The notes under the pieces: generated by a model
Databases searched by the model: none
Told to the model about the DNA's origin: nothing
Seen by the model: the letters and a program-made list of their open reading frames with translations, nothing else
DNA from: Angelakisella sp.
Lineage (GTDB): Bacteria; Bacillota; Clostridia; Oscillospirales; Ruminococcaceae
Assembly: GCA_013316495.1 (NCBI GenBank)
Contig: WSMP01000003.1
Span: 8,632 to 32,876 of the forward strand
Direction of reading: 5' to 3'
Length of the DNA: 24,245 nucleotides
Part shown: positions 15,374-22,510 of the stretch, one piece after another
Layout of the letters: every line of letters begins with the position of its first letter
Numbering within the stretch: position 1 is the stretch's first letter
Made by a program: the position numbers and the translations under genes

Positions 15374-16117
15374 CTATCGGGCCGCCGTCCCCAGAAAGGC
15401 TGCCGTTTCCGGGTTTTGGGGCCGGGTGAAAATCACCGGGGGAGGGCCAGCCTCGGCGATAAGGCCATCCTTCATAAACAGCACCTGGGTAGCGGCGTCC
15501 TGGGCAAAGGACATCTCGTGGGTCACCACCAGCATGGTCATGTGCTCCTGTGCCAGCTGCCGCATAATGGACAGCACCTCCCCGGTAAGCTGGGGGTCCA
15601 AAGCGGAGGTAGGCTCGTCAAAGAGCATAAGCTCCGGGCTTTTCATCAGCGCCCGCGCAATGGCTACCCGCTGCTTTTGCCCGCCGGAGAGCTTGGAGGG
15701 GTAGACGTCCGCTTTGTCCCAAAGGCCCACCTTTTCCAGCAGCCGGCGGCATTTTTCCTCCCCGTCGGTGGCGCCGGGGGTGGTCATCCGGTAGGGCTCG
15801 ATGAGGTTCTGCCGCACCGTCATATGGGGGAAGAGGTTGAAGCTCTGGAACACCATCCCCATCCGGCCGCTTAAAGCCCTGCGGTGGCGGGGGATGGGGT
15901 ACTGCCCGTTGGTGATGAAGGGCTCTCCGCCGATGGTCACGGTTCCCTCATCCACCGTTTCCAGGTCGATGAGACACCGCAGCAGGGTGGATTTGCCGGA
16001 GCCGGAGGGGCCGATAATCGCAATAACATCCCCCTGCTCCACCGTGAAGGACACCCCCCGCAGGACAGGGAGGGTGTCAAAGGATTTTTTAAGCTGGCGC
16101 ACCTCTAAAAATGCCAT
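15374..16117 (-). CDS. Polar amino acid ABC importer, ATP-binding subunit (GlnQ-like)
   Basis: The 247-residue ATPase of a type I importer. Motifs in order are Walker A GPSGSGKST, Q-loop VFQSFNLFPHMT, signature LSGGQKQR, Walker B LMLFDEPTSALD and switch His in THEMSFA. The phrase FNLFPHMTV and overall length are typical of the GlnQ/HisP/ArtP group. It is third in a minus-strand operon after the binding lipoprotein and the permease, 21 bases from the permease stop. Which amino acid is moved cannot be read from this subunit. Confidence 0.95.
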   Translation of the reverse strand: MAFLEVRQLKKSFDTLPVLRGVSFTVEQGDVIAIIGPSGSGKSTLLRCLIDLETVDEGTVTIGGEPFITNGQYPIPRHRRALSGRMGMVFQSFNLFPHMTVRQNLIEPYRMTTPGATDGEEKCRRLLEKVGLWDKADVYPSKLSGGQKQRVAIARALMKSPELMLFDEPTSALDPQLTGEVLSIMRQLAQEHMTMLVVTHEMSFAQDAATQVLFMKDGLIAEAGPPPVIFTRPQNPETAAFLGTAAR

Positions 16118-16138
16118 CGTCGAAAGCCCCCCGTCCTA

Positions 16139-16798
16139 TCAATAATCAAAGCGTTTTTCCGCCGCCTTCAAAAGCCAGGTGATAGCCAGGTTCATCACCA
16201 GGTAGATGATGCCCGCCACCACAAAGGGAAAGGTTTTGCCGGTGGAGCTGACAGCAGATTTGGCAAATTGCAGCACCTCCGGCACCGCCAGGGTGAACAT
16301 GAGAGAGGTGTCCTTCACCAGGGTGATGGTCTCGTTGGAGATGGAGGGCATCGCCACCCGGAGCATCTGGGGGAACACCACGCGGGTGATGGTCTGCCAC
16401 CGGGTGAGCCCCAGAACCTTGGCCGCCTCGTACTGTCCCGCCTCCACCGCCAGCAGTCCCCCCCGGAAGATTTCTGCAAAGTAGGCGGCGTAGTTGAGGA
16501 CGAAGCCCCAAATGGTGGCAGTAAAGCGCCCCATGGTGCTGAAATAGTTCCCCACACCGGGGAGATAGGGGAGACCGAAGTAGATAAACAGCAGCTGGAG
16601 CACCAGGGGGGTGCTGCGCATCAGGTAGACAAAGACCTTGGCAAGCCACCGCAAAGGGGTTATACCGCTGCGCAGCAGAAGGGTGATGAGAAAGCCCAGG
16701 GGGAGAGAGGCCAGAATGGTGATAAAGAAGAGCTTTAAGGTGGTCCCCAGCCCGGCCCCTACCCGCAGAAAGGTGCTGGCAATATAAGCGAAATCCAT
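16139..16798 (-). CDS. Polar amino acid ABC importer, permease (HisM/GlnP family)
   Basis: A 219-residue inner-membrane subunit with about five hydrophobic helices, beginning near the N terminus (TTLKLFFITILASLPLGFLI). The coupling-loop EAA motif is clear: AGQYEAAKVLGLTRWQTITR, leading to VVFPQMLRVAMPSISNE. The start at 16798 lies seven bases after the binding-protein stop and has AGGGTGA upstream; the longer frame to 16843 overlaps that gene. A single permease gene suggests a homodimer, as is usual for this family. Confidence 0.93.
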   Translation of the reverse strand: MDFAYIASTFLRVGAGLGTTLKLFFITILASLPLGFLITLLLRSGITPLRWLAKVFVYLMRSTPLVLQLLFIYFGLPYLPGVGNYFSTMGRFTATIWGFVLNYAAYFAEIFRGGLLAVEAGQYEAAKVLGLTRWQTITRVVFPQMLRVAMPSISNETITLVKDTSLMFTLAVPEVLQFAKSAVSSTGKTFPFVVAGIIYLVMNLAITWLLKAAEKRFDY

Positions 16799-16805
16799 AG
16801 CGGAA

Positions 16806-17645
16806 TCACCCTGGGTACTGGAAGACGATGCGGTCCTCGCCAAACCACTTCTGGCTAATCTGGGCAGCGGTGCCGTCCTTCACCAGCTCATCCAGGGCGC
16901 CCAGGACCAAAGCGGCCAGCTCTTGGTTCTCCTTTTGGAAGGCGATGCCGTATTCCTCATCCGCCAGCTGTTCCGCCAGCACTTCCAGCTTGCCCTCGCC
17001 GTTTTCTGCAATGTAATAGTCCCCAAAGACCTTATCAATCACCACCGCGTCGATGCGGCCGATTTTCAGGTCGCTAAAGAGAGAAATATTCTCCGGCGCC
17101 TTAATTAGCTCCTTTTCTGTGCCGGCAGCAGCGCAGGCGGTATAGGCCTCTTCCGCCGAGGAGCCCTCCTGAAGGGCGACTGTCTTGCCCCCAAGGTCTG
17201 CCAGGGTTTTGATACCAGAATCCTTCCGAACCACAATAACCTGGGCGTTGGTGATATAAGCGGGGGACATGAGCATGGCTTCTTTCCGGGCGTCGGTGAT
17301 GGTGAGGCCGTTCCAAAGGACATCCACCTTGCCGCCGTTCAGCTCAAATTCCTTGCTGCTCCAGTTGATGGGGGTGGAGATCGCCTCAATGCCCAGCTTG
17401 TCGCAGACCGCCTTGGCCAGGTCGATATCGAAGCCCACCAGCTCGTTTTTCTCATCCCGGAACCCCATAGGCGGGAACTGATCGTCCAGACCAATTACCA
17501 GCCTGGTGATCGTGGGGGAGGAGTCTTCCGGGGCAGGGGATGCGGGGCTGCTGCTTCCCGGAACAGGTTGAGAAGGGGCCGCTCCGCAGGCGGCGGTGAG
17601 GGAAAGGGCGAGAAGAAGGGAAATAATCGCAAAGGTTCGTTTCAT
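16806..17645 (-). CDS. Polar amino acid ABC importer, substrate-binding lipoprotein
   Basis: A 279-residue family 3 solute-binding protein. The first 20 residues form a lipoprotein signal (MKRTFAIISLLLALSLTAAC, lipidated Cys20), then a Ser/Pro-rich linker before the binding domain starts at TRLVIGLDDQFPPMGFRDE. Family signatures are LVGFDIDLAKAVCDKLG, WNGLTITDARKE and the hinge phrase LGGKTVALQEGSSAEE. It hangs on the outer face of the membrane and delivers ligand to the permease encoded next. GGAGG is seven bases before the ATG. The Arg and Asp positions fit an amino acid ligand, but which one is not clear. First gene of the operon, with a possible operator upstream. Confidence 0.95.
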   Translation of the reverse strand: MKRTFAIISLLLALSLTAACGAAPSQPVPGSSSPASPAPEDSSPTITRLVIGLDDQFPPMGFRDEKNELVGFDIDLAKAVCDKLGIEAISTPINWSSKEFELNGGKVDVLWNGLTITDARKEAMLMSPAYITNAQVIVVRKDSGIKTLADLGGKTVALQEGSSAEEAYTACAAAGTEKELIKAPENISLFSDLKIGRIDAVVIDKVFGDYYIAENGEGKLEVLAEQLADEEYGIAFQKENQELAALVLGALDELVKDGTAAQISQKWFGEDRIVFQYPG

Positions 17646-17733
17646 AATAATACCTCCATGTACCATGCGCAAAAATCCAGTTCCGAAACAGGGAGCGGTT
17701 GCATCCCGGTTTCTCCGGTAACCTTATGGAAGT

Positions 17734-17780
17734 ATTATATACTTTACTATGCTACTACGCTACTGTAGTAATTTAGTAAA
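17734..17780 (-). promoter_or_regulatory. Importer promoter -10 box with imperfect dyad upstream
   Basis: On the minus strand, TATAAT (17739-17734) has no good -35 at the normal distance. In its place lies an imperfect dyad: bases 17743-17758 against 17765-17780, matching at 13 of 16 positions around GCTACT, built from TTTACTA and TAGTAAA. A regulator bound there could activate or repress the importer. The untranslated leader is about 80 bases. Confidence 0.45.
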
Positions 17781-17851
17781 AATCCGCATTATAGCAAAAC
17801 AGCTCTCGAATACTTCTGAATTCGGCCTGATTCGCAATAATACGGATTTTT
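17778..17851 (-). terminator. Long stem-loop after the HAD phosphatase gene
   Basis: AAAAATCCG-C-ATTAT (17778-17792) pairs with ATAAT-A-CGGATTTTT (17837-17851) with one mismatch around a 44-base loop. Read on the minus strand it ends in GGATTTTT, suitable for terminating the phosphatase gene before the importer promoter. The large loop makes it unusual. Confidence 0.5.
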
Positions 17852-17860
17852 TTAGGTTAA

Positions 17861-18505
17861 TTACAGACGTTCCGCCGCCTCCAGTTCCAGCAGAAGGTCC
17901 AGCAGCTGCCCAGGGCGATCCAGACGAAAAAGGGTGTCCACCTCCGCAGGGTAGCGGCCCCAGCAGGCCAGCGCCCCGGCCACCCCGGCAGCCTGGGCGC
18001 AGAGCATATCTCCGGGACTGTCGCCGACAAAGAGCACCTCATCCGGCTTGGCTCCGGTGGTTTTCATGTAGTAGAGGAGGGGGTCCGGGTGGGGCTTATG
18101 TTCCACGGTATCCTCCAGCAGCACCACTGTGCCAAAGCAGTCCCCCAGCCCCAGGGGGAGAAAAACCATCTGGTATTCCCGCCGGCTTTCAGAGGAGGCG
18201 ATGCCCAGCACATACCCCCGCAGCAGCAGCGCCTCTACCAGCTGGGGAATGCCATCAAAAAGGCAGACCTGCCCCAGCTTTTCCATACACTTCCTCTCCC
18301 AAACCTGGTGGGCGGCTGGTATGTCCTTGAAGCCCAGGACCCGCAGGGCGGCATCGGTGGGCATTCCGAAGGTGTAATGCAGCTCTGCAATGCTGGGAGA
18401 GCTGCCTAAAAATTGGTCCATCGTCTCCTGAAGGGCCAGGAGAAAGGCGGCCTCGGTATCCAAGAGGGTGCCATCAAGATCAAAAACCACATGGCCGATG
18501 GGCAT
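17861..18505 (-). CDS. HAD-superfamily phosphatase
   Basis: A 214-residue soluble hydrolase of the haloacid dehalogenase superfamily. Motif I is DLDGTLLDT (nucleophile Asp9, acid Asp11), motif II has Ser in IASSES, motif III Lys lies in EHKPHPDP and motif IV is FVGDSPGDM, which binds magnesium. A helical cap domain sits between motifs I and II (subclass I), as in beta-phosphoglucomutase and phosphoglycolate phosphatase relatives. The substrate cannot be assigned; a small phosphate ester is likely. The start has AAGGGGG seven bases upstream. It is a single-gene unit on the minus strand, divergent from the sortase. Confidence 0.88.
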   Translation of the reverse strand: MPIGHVVFDLDGTLLDTEAAFLLALQETMDQFLGSSPSIAELHYTFGMPTDAALRVLGFKDIPAAHQVWERKCMEKLGQVCLFDGIPQLVEALLLRGYVLGIASSESRREYQMVFLPLGLGDCFGTVVLLEDTVEHKPHPDPLLYYMKTTGAKPDEVLFVGDSPGDMLCAQAAGVAGALACWGRYPAEVDTLFRLDRPGQLLDLLLELEAAERL

Positions 18506-18685
18506 GGTTCATCCCCCTTTCTGCCAAAGTATGGCAATTCACTATAGAACAGTATACCACAAATTAGGCAAAAAACCTTTAATTTTTATTAAATTGTTGG
18601 AAAAAATAAATTTGTTTTTATTTTGGGCCTGTTTTGGCGCTTCGGGTGAGAGAGCCCGCCCAGGGGAGAGGGAGGTGAGGAGTTT
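18506..18685. other. Divergent intergenic region, phosphatase/sortase
   Basis: An AT-rich 180-base gap between divergently read genes. On the minus strand TATACT and TATAGT hexamers lie before the phosphatase but without a well-spaced -35. On the plus strand TTGTTG and TTTATT are 17 bases apart before the sortase, a weak match. No gene or clear RNA structure is seen. Confidence 0.4.
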
Positions 18686-19537
18686 ATGAAGGGATTCAGA
18701 AGGGTGCTGGGGACCTGTCTCAGCTGTTTAACGGCGGTGTCGGTTTCCCTCTCCTGTTTTTACGGGGGCAACGCGGTCTATGTGAGCATCCAGGCCCGCC
18801 AGGCCCAGCGCCAGGAGCAGGAGCTGGGGCGCATCTATCGGGAGTCCTCCGGCGGCAGCACGGTGCAGGGAATCGACCCCCGGCTGGAGCCGCTCCGCGC
18901 CATCAACAGGGACCTGGTGGGATGGCTGGAACTGGGGGGAGAAAAGGGCTTTGCCGCCCCGGTGGTCCAGCGGGATAACCAATATTACCTGAAGCACGAT
19001 TTCTACGGCAGGGAGGACCGCCATGGTTCGGTGTTTCTGGATTACCGCTGTTCTATTTCCCCCAGGGGGGAGAATCTTATTCTCTACGGTCACAACATGG
19101 ACGATGGGGCCTGGTTTCATTATCTGGTAAACTACCTGGACCCAGCTTTTGTGGCGGCAGACCCGGTGGTGAACTTTAACACCCTCTATGAGGAGGGACA
19201 ATATGTTGTGTTTGGCGTGTTTGTGGCGGCGACGCTTCCCCAGCACGGGGATGACTTCGATTACCACAACCAGGTTTCCTTTCAAACCATGGAGGAAAAA
19301 CAGGCTTACCTGGACCGCATTGCCAAGCGCACCCTGTTGCGCACCGGGGTGGAGGTCACCCCAAGGGATGAGCTGCTGACCCTCTCCACCTGCCTTTACG
19401 ATTTTGCCGGGGAGCGCCTGGTGGTAGCGGCCCGGCGCCTGCGCCAGGGGGAAGCGCCGGAAAACTTTGGAGCGCTGGAGGTGGTCCGTACCCCCAACCC
19501 GGAAATGCCGAAGGTTTGGCTGGAGCTTTACACCTGA
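18686..19537 (+). CDS. srtB: Class B sortase
   Basis: A 283-residue membrane-anchored transpeptidase that attaches proteins to the cell wall or joins pilin subunits. An N-terminal hydrophobic segment (~7-27) is followed by a charged linker (QARQAQRQEQELGR) and the sortase fold. The catalytic residues are His136 in LYGHNM, Cys236 in TLSTC and Arg244 in GERLVV. FLDYRC and the GVFVAAT strand also fit class B. The start has GGAGGTGAGGAG upstream. No LPxTG- or NPxTG-type substrate is encoded nearby, so it is an isolated sortase whose targets are elsewhere. The tail after Arg244 (~39 residues) is longer than in compact members. Confidence 0.93.
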   Translation: MKGFRRVLGTCLSCLTAVSVSLSCFYGGNAVYVSIQARQAQRQEQELGRIYRESSGGSTVQGIDPRLEPLRAINRDLVGWLELGGEKGFAAPVVQRDNQYYLKHDFYGREDRHGSVFLDYRCSISPRGENLILYGHNMDDGAWFHYLVNYLDPAFVAADPVVNFNTLYEEGQYVVFGVFVAATLPQHGDDFDYHNQVSFQTMEEKQAYLDRIAKRTLLRTGVEVTPRDELLTLSTCLYDFAGERLVVAARRLRQGEAPENFGALEVVRTPNPEMPKVWLELYT

Positions 19538-19613
19538 CAATCGCCGGCCCTTGTGTTTTTGCTGCCTGGACACAGAAAAAGGAGGTTGTTTTGAAGAACC
19601 GCAGTCTTTTCTC

Positions 19614-19642
19614 TTGCCAAGGGGAGGAAAAAGGGGTATGAT
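19614..19642 (+). promoter_or_regulatory. radC promoter
   Basis: TTGCCA (19614-19619) and TATGAT (19637-19642) are exactly 17 bases apart, 31 bases before the radC start. A good vegetative promoter. Confidence 0.75.
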
Positions 19643-19672
19643 GTAGGAGAAAAAAGGGAAGGGGGGAGCAAA

Positions 19673-20353
19673 GTGGGACTCCACGACGGACACCGGAGCC
19701 GGATGAAGGCGGAATTCCTGAAGGGCGGCCTGGACCACATGCCGCCGCATCGGGTGATGGAGCTGCTGCTTTTCTACTCCATTCCACAGGGGGACACCAA
19801 CGAGCTGGCCCACCGGCTGGTGGAGCATTTCGGCTCCCTTTCCGGGGTGCTGGACGCACCCTACGAAGAGCTGATGAAGGTGAAGGGCGTGGGGACCCAC
19901 ACAGCCGTTCTCATCCAGCTTATTAGCAGCTTGGCCCGGCGGTACTATATGGAGAAGGCGGACCTGGCCCCGCTGCAAGACCCGATGCACGCCATTGGGG
20001 AGCAGATGAAGGCCCGGTATGTGGGGCGGACAGAAGAGCGGCTGATGCTGGTTTGCCTGGATAATAAGCTAAAGACCCTTTTCTTCGATACCGTGAAGAC
20101 CGGGGCGGCGGATTCGGTGCAGGTCCAGTTCCGGGAGCTGGCGAAGATTACCCTGGGATGCAACGCCACCAACGTGATTTTGGGGCACAATCACCCCAAC
20201 GGGCTGGCCCTGCCCTCCCGCGCGGACCGGGAGTCCACCAAGGAGCTGTTCCGTATGTTCCGGGAGATCGGCGTCAGCCTGCTGGACCATATTGTGGTGG
20301 CGGGGGATGATTATGTCTCCATGGCGGAAACCGGTCTTTTTTCAGAGTTTTAG
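19673..20353 (+). CDS. radC: RadC-family JAB/MPN domain protein
   Basis: A 226-residue RadC protein. The N-terminal helical part (GHRSRMKAEFLKGGLD, LLLFYSIPQGDTNELAHRL, VKGVGTHTA) includes a helix-hairpin-helix-like segment; the C-terminal JAB domain has the metal motif His172-x-His174 and Asp185 in GHNHPNGLALPSRAD. The family is called a DNA repair protein by history, but its biochemical role is not settled. The start is GTG at 19673, with GGGGGGAG four bases upstream. It has its own promoter and is followed by a hairpin before uvrB. Confidence 0.95.
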   Translation: MGLHDGHRSRMKAEFLKGGLDHMPPHRVMELLLFYSIPQGDTNELAHRLVEHFGSLSGVLDAPYEELMKVKGVGTHTAVLIQLISSLARRYYMEKADLAPLQDPMHAIGEQMKARYVGRTEERLMLVCLDNKLKTLFFDTVKTGAADSVQVQFRELAKITLGCNATNVILGHNHPNGLALPSRADRESTKELFRMFREIGVSLLDHIVVAGDDYVSMAETGLFSEF

Positions 20354-20374
20354 AAGGTACATAAAACAGGAGCG

Positions 20375-20420
20375 GCCTGGCTGAGAAAATTTTCCGGCAC
20401 AGGCTGTTCTTTTTTCTTTT
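20375..20420 (+). terminator. Probable terminator after radC
   Basis: GCCTG (20375-20379) pairs with CAGGC (20400-20404), enclosing the self-complementary GAAAATTTTC, and is followed by TGTTCTTTTTTCTTTT. The stem is short and interrupted; the T-rich tail is convincing. Confidence 0.5.
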
Positions 20421-20425
20421 GCATC

Positions 20426-20454
20426 TTGCGAAACGAGAGAAAATAGGGTATAAT
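20426..20454 (+). promoter_or_regulatory. uvrBA promoter
   Basis: TTGCGA (20426-20431) and a perfect TATAAT (20449-20454) are 17 bases apart. Transcription should begin around 20461. Confidence 0.85.
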
Positions 20455-20469
20455 AGCCAGAGTTAGATT

Positions 20470-20483
20470 CGAACATATGTACA
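20470..20483 (+). promoter_or_regulatory. LexA-like SOS box at uvrB
   Basis: CGAACATATGTACA matches the Bacillus-type SOS consensus CGAACRNRYGTTYC at 12 of 14 positions. It lies just after the expected transcription start, where LexA would block uvrBA. It also covers the ATG at 20477, an argument against that start. Confidence 0.65.
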
Positions 20484-20512
20484 CGCGCGTTTGGAAAAAG
20501 GAGGCGGACAGA

Positions 20513-22477
20513 TTGCTGGATACCTTTCAGTTGGTTTCACCCTTCCAGCCCACCGGGGACCAGCCCCAGGCCATTGATTCCCTGGTGCAAAGTGTCCAGG
20601 CCGGGAACCGGGAACAGATCCTGAAAGGGGTCACCGGGTCGGGCAAGACCTTCACCATGGCGAATATCATCCAGCGGCTGAACCGCCCCACCCTCATCCT
20701 GGCCCACAACAAAACCCTGGCGGCCCAGCTCTGCTCCGAGTTCAAGGAGTTCTTCCCCCATAACGCGGTGGAATATTTTGTCTCCTATTACGACTACTAC
20801 CAGCCGGAGGCCTACATCGCCTCCACCGATACCTATATTGAAAAGGACAGCGCCATCAACGACGAGATTGAGCGTCTGCGCCACTCCGCCACCTCCGCCC
20901 TGTCGGAGCGGCGGGATGTTATCATTGTAGCCAGCGTCTCCTGTATCTACACCCTGGGGGACCCCATCGACTATAAGAACATGGTTATCTCCCTGCGCAA
21001 GGGGATGCAGAAAGAGCGGGACCAGTTTATCCGCAAGCTGGTGGAGCTGCAATACGAGCGCAACGACATGAATTTCGTCCGCAATAAATTCCGGGTCCGG
21101 GGGGATGTGGTGGAGGTATACCCAGCCTACTCTGCCGATTCCGCCTACCGGGTGGAATTCTTTGGGGACGAGGTGGACCGTATCGCGGAGATAAACACCG
21201 TCACCGGCGAGGTGAAGAATTTCATCAGCCACCTGGCTATCTACCCCGCCTCCCACTACATCGTTCCCAGGGAGCGTATCCTGGAGGCGGTGCAGGAGAT
21301 TCGCCAGGAGTGCGACCAGCGGGTGGAGTGGTTCCGCCAGGAGGGAAAGCTCATCGAGGCACAGCGCATCGCCGAGCGCACCAATTACGATATGGAAATG
21401 CTCTTGGAGATTGGCTTCTGCAAGGGGATTGAAAACTATTCCCGCGTGCTGGCGGGGCGGGAGCCGGGGAGCACCCCCTGCACCCTGATGGACTACTTCC
21501 CGGATGACTTTTTGATGTTTATTGATGAATCCCACGTCACGCTGCCCCAGGTGCGGGGGATGTTCGGCGGGGACCGCTCCCGGAAGGAAAATCTCATTCA
21601 ATTTGGGTTCCGGCTGCCCTCCGCTCTGGATAACCGGCCCCTGAATTTCGATGAGTTTAATGGCAAAATAAACCAAGTGCTTTATGTCAGCGCCACCCCC
21701 GGCCCCCTGGAGCGGCAGAACGGCGCCCCGGTGGTGGAGCAGATCATCCGGCCCACCGGCCTTTTGGACCCGGAGATTGTGGTGCGCCCGGTGGAGGGGC
21801 AGATTGACGACCTTATCAGCGAATGCAACGCCCGCTCCGCCAAGGGGGAGCGGGTTCTGGTGACCACCCTTACCAAAAAGATGGCGGAGGACCTCACCGA
21901 CTATATGGGAAAAACAGGCATCAAGGTGCGGTATATGCACCACGATGTGGACACCATCCAGCGGATGGAGCTGATACGGGACCTGCGCCGGGGGGAGTTC
22001 GACGTCCTCGTCGGCATCAACCTTCTGCGGGAGGGTTTGGATATTCCGGAGGTCTCCCTGGTGGCGATTTTGGACGCCGATAAGGAAGGCTTTTTGCGCA
22101 GCGAGACCAGCCTGGTCCAGACCATCGGTCGGGCCGCCCGTAATGTGGAGGGGAAGGTCATCATGTACGCCGATTCGGTGACCGATTCCATGGAGCGGGC
22201 CATCAGCGAAACCTACCGCCGCCGGGGCATCCAGCAGAAGTACAATGAGGAGCACGGCATCACCCCCCAGAGCATCAAAAAGGAGATACGGGAGATTCTG
22301 GAAATCTCCACGGGGGAGACGGTGGACCGGAAGCTGAAAAAGAAGATGAGCCCCAGGGAGCGGGAGGCGATGATTGCAAAGCTCACCGCCGAGATGCGGG
22401 ATGCCGCCAAAATTCTGGAATTCGAACACGCCGCCTATCTTCGGGACAAGATTCAGAAGCTGCGGGACGAAGCGTGA
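20513..22477 (+). CDS. uvrB: Excinuclease ABC subunit B
   Basis: The damage-verifying helicase-like subunit of nucleotide excision repair. The TTG start at 20513 has a perfect AAGGAGG eight bases upstream (20498-20504) and gives 654 residues, normal for UvrB; the ATG at 20477 lacks a site and lies in the SOS box. Walker A is GVTGSGKT (39-46), then the DNA-gripping beta-hairpin YYDYYQPEAYIAS, the DESH box in FIDESHVTLPQV, motif VI QTIGRAARN, and the C-terminal UVR motif (LEFEHAAYLRDKIQKLRDE) that contacts UvrC. uvrA follows after 33 bases, forming a uvrBA operon. Confidence 0.98.
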   Translation: MLDTFQLVSPFQPTGDQPQAIDSLVQSVQAGNREQILKGVTGSGKTFTMANIIQRLNRPTLILAHNKTLAAQLCSEFKEFFPHNAVEYFVSYYDYYQPEAYIASTDTYIEKDSAINDEIERLRHSATSALSERRDVIIVASVSCIYTLGDPIDYKNMVISLRKGMQKERDQFIRKLVELQYERNDMNFVRNKFRVRGDVVEVYPAYSADSAYRVEFFGDEVDRIAEINTVTGEVKNFISHLAIYPASHYIVPRERILEAVQEIRQECDQRVEWFRQEGKLIEAQRIAERTNYDMEMLLEIGFCKGIENYSRVLAGREPGSTPCTLMDYFPDDFLMFIDESHVTLPQVRGMFGGDRSRKENLIQFGFRLPSALDNRPLNFDEFNGKINQVLYVSATPGPLERQNGAPVVEQIIRPTGLLDPEIVVRPVEGQIDDLISECNARSAKGERVLVTTLTKKMAEDLTDYMGKTGIKVRYMHHDVDTIQRMELIRDLRRGEFDVLVGINLLREGLDIPEVSLVAILDADKEGFLRSETSLVQTIGRAARNVEGKVIMYADSVTDSMERAISETYRRRGIQQKYNEEHGITPQSIKKEIREILEISTGETVDRKLKKKMSPREREAMIAKLTAEMRDAAKILEFEHAAYLRDKIQKLRDEA

Positions 22478-22510
22478 CGGGAACGGGAAAGAGAGAGGGA
22501 GGAAACAAAT

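Noticed and set aside
19596..19607. LexA-like box near radC (GAAC, four bases, GTCT)
   Set aside because: Two of the four bases in the right half-site differ from GTTC and it lies upstream of the -35 box.
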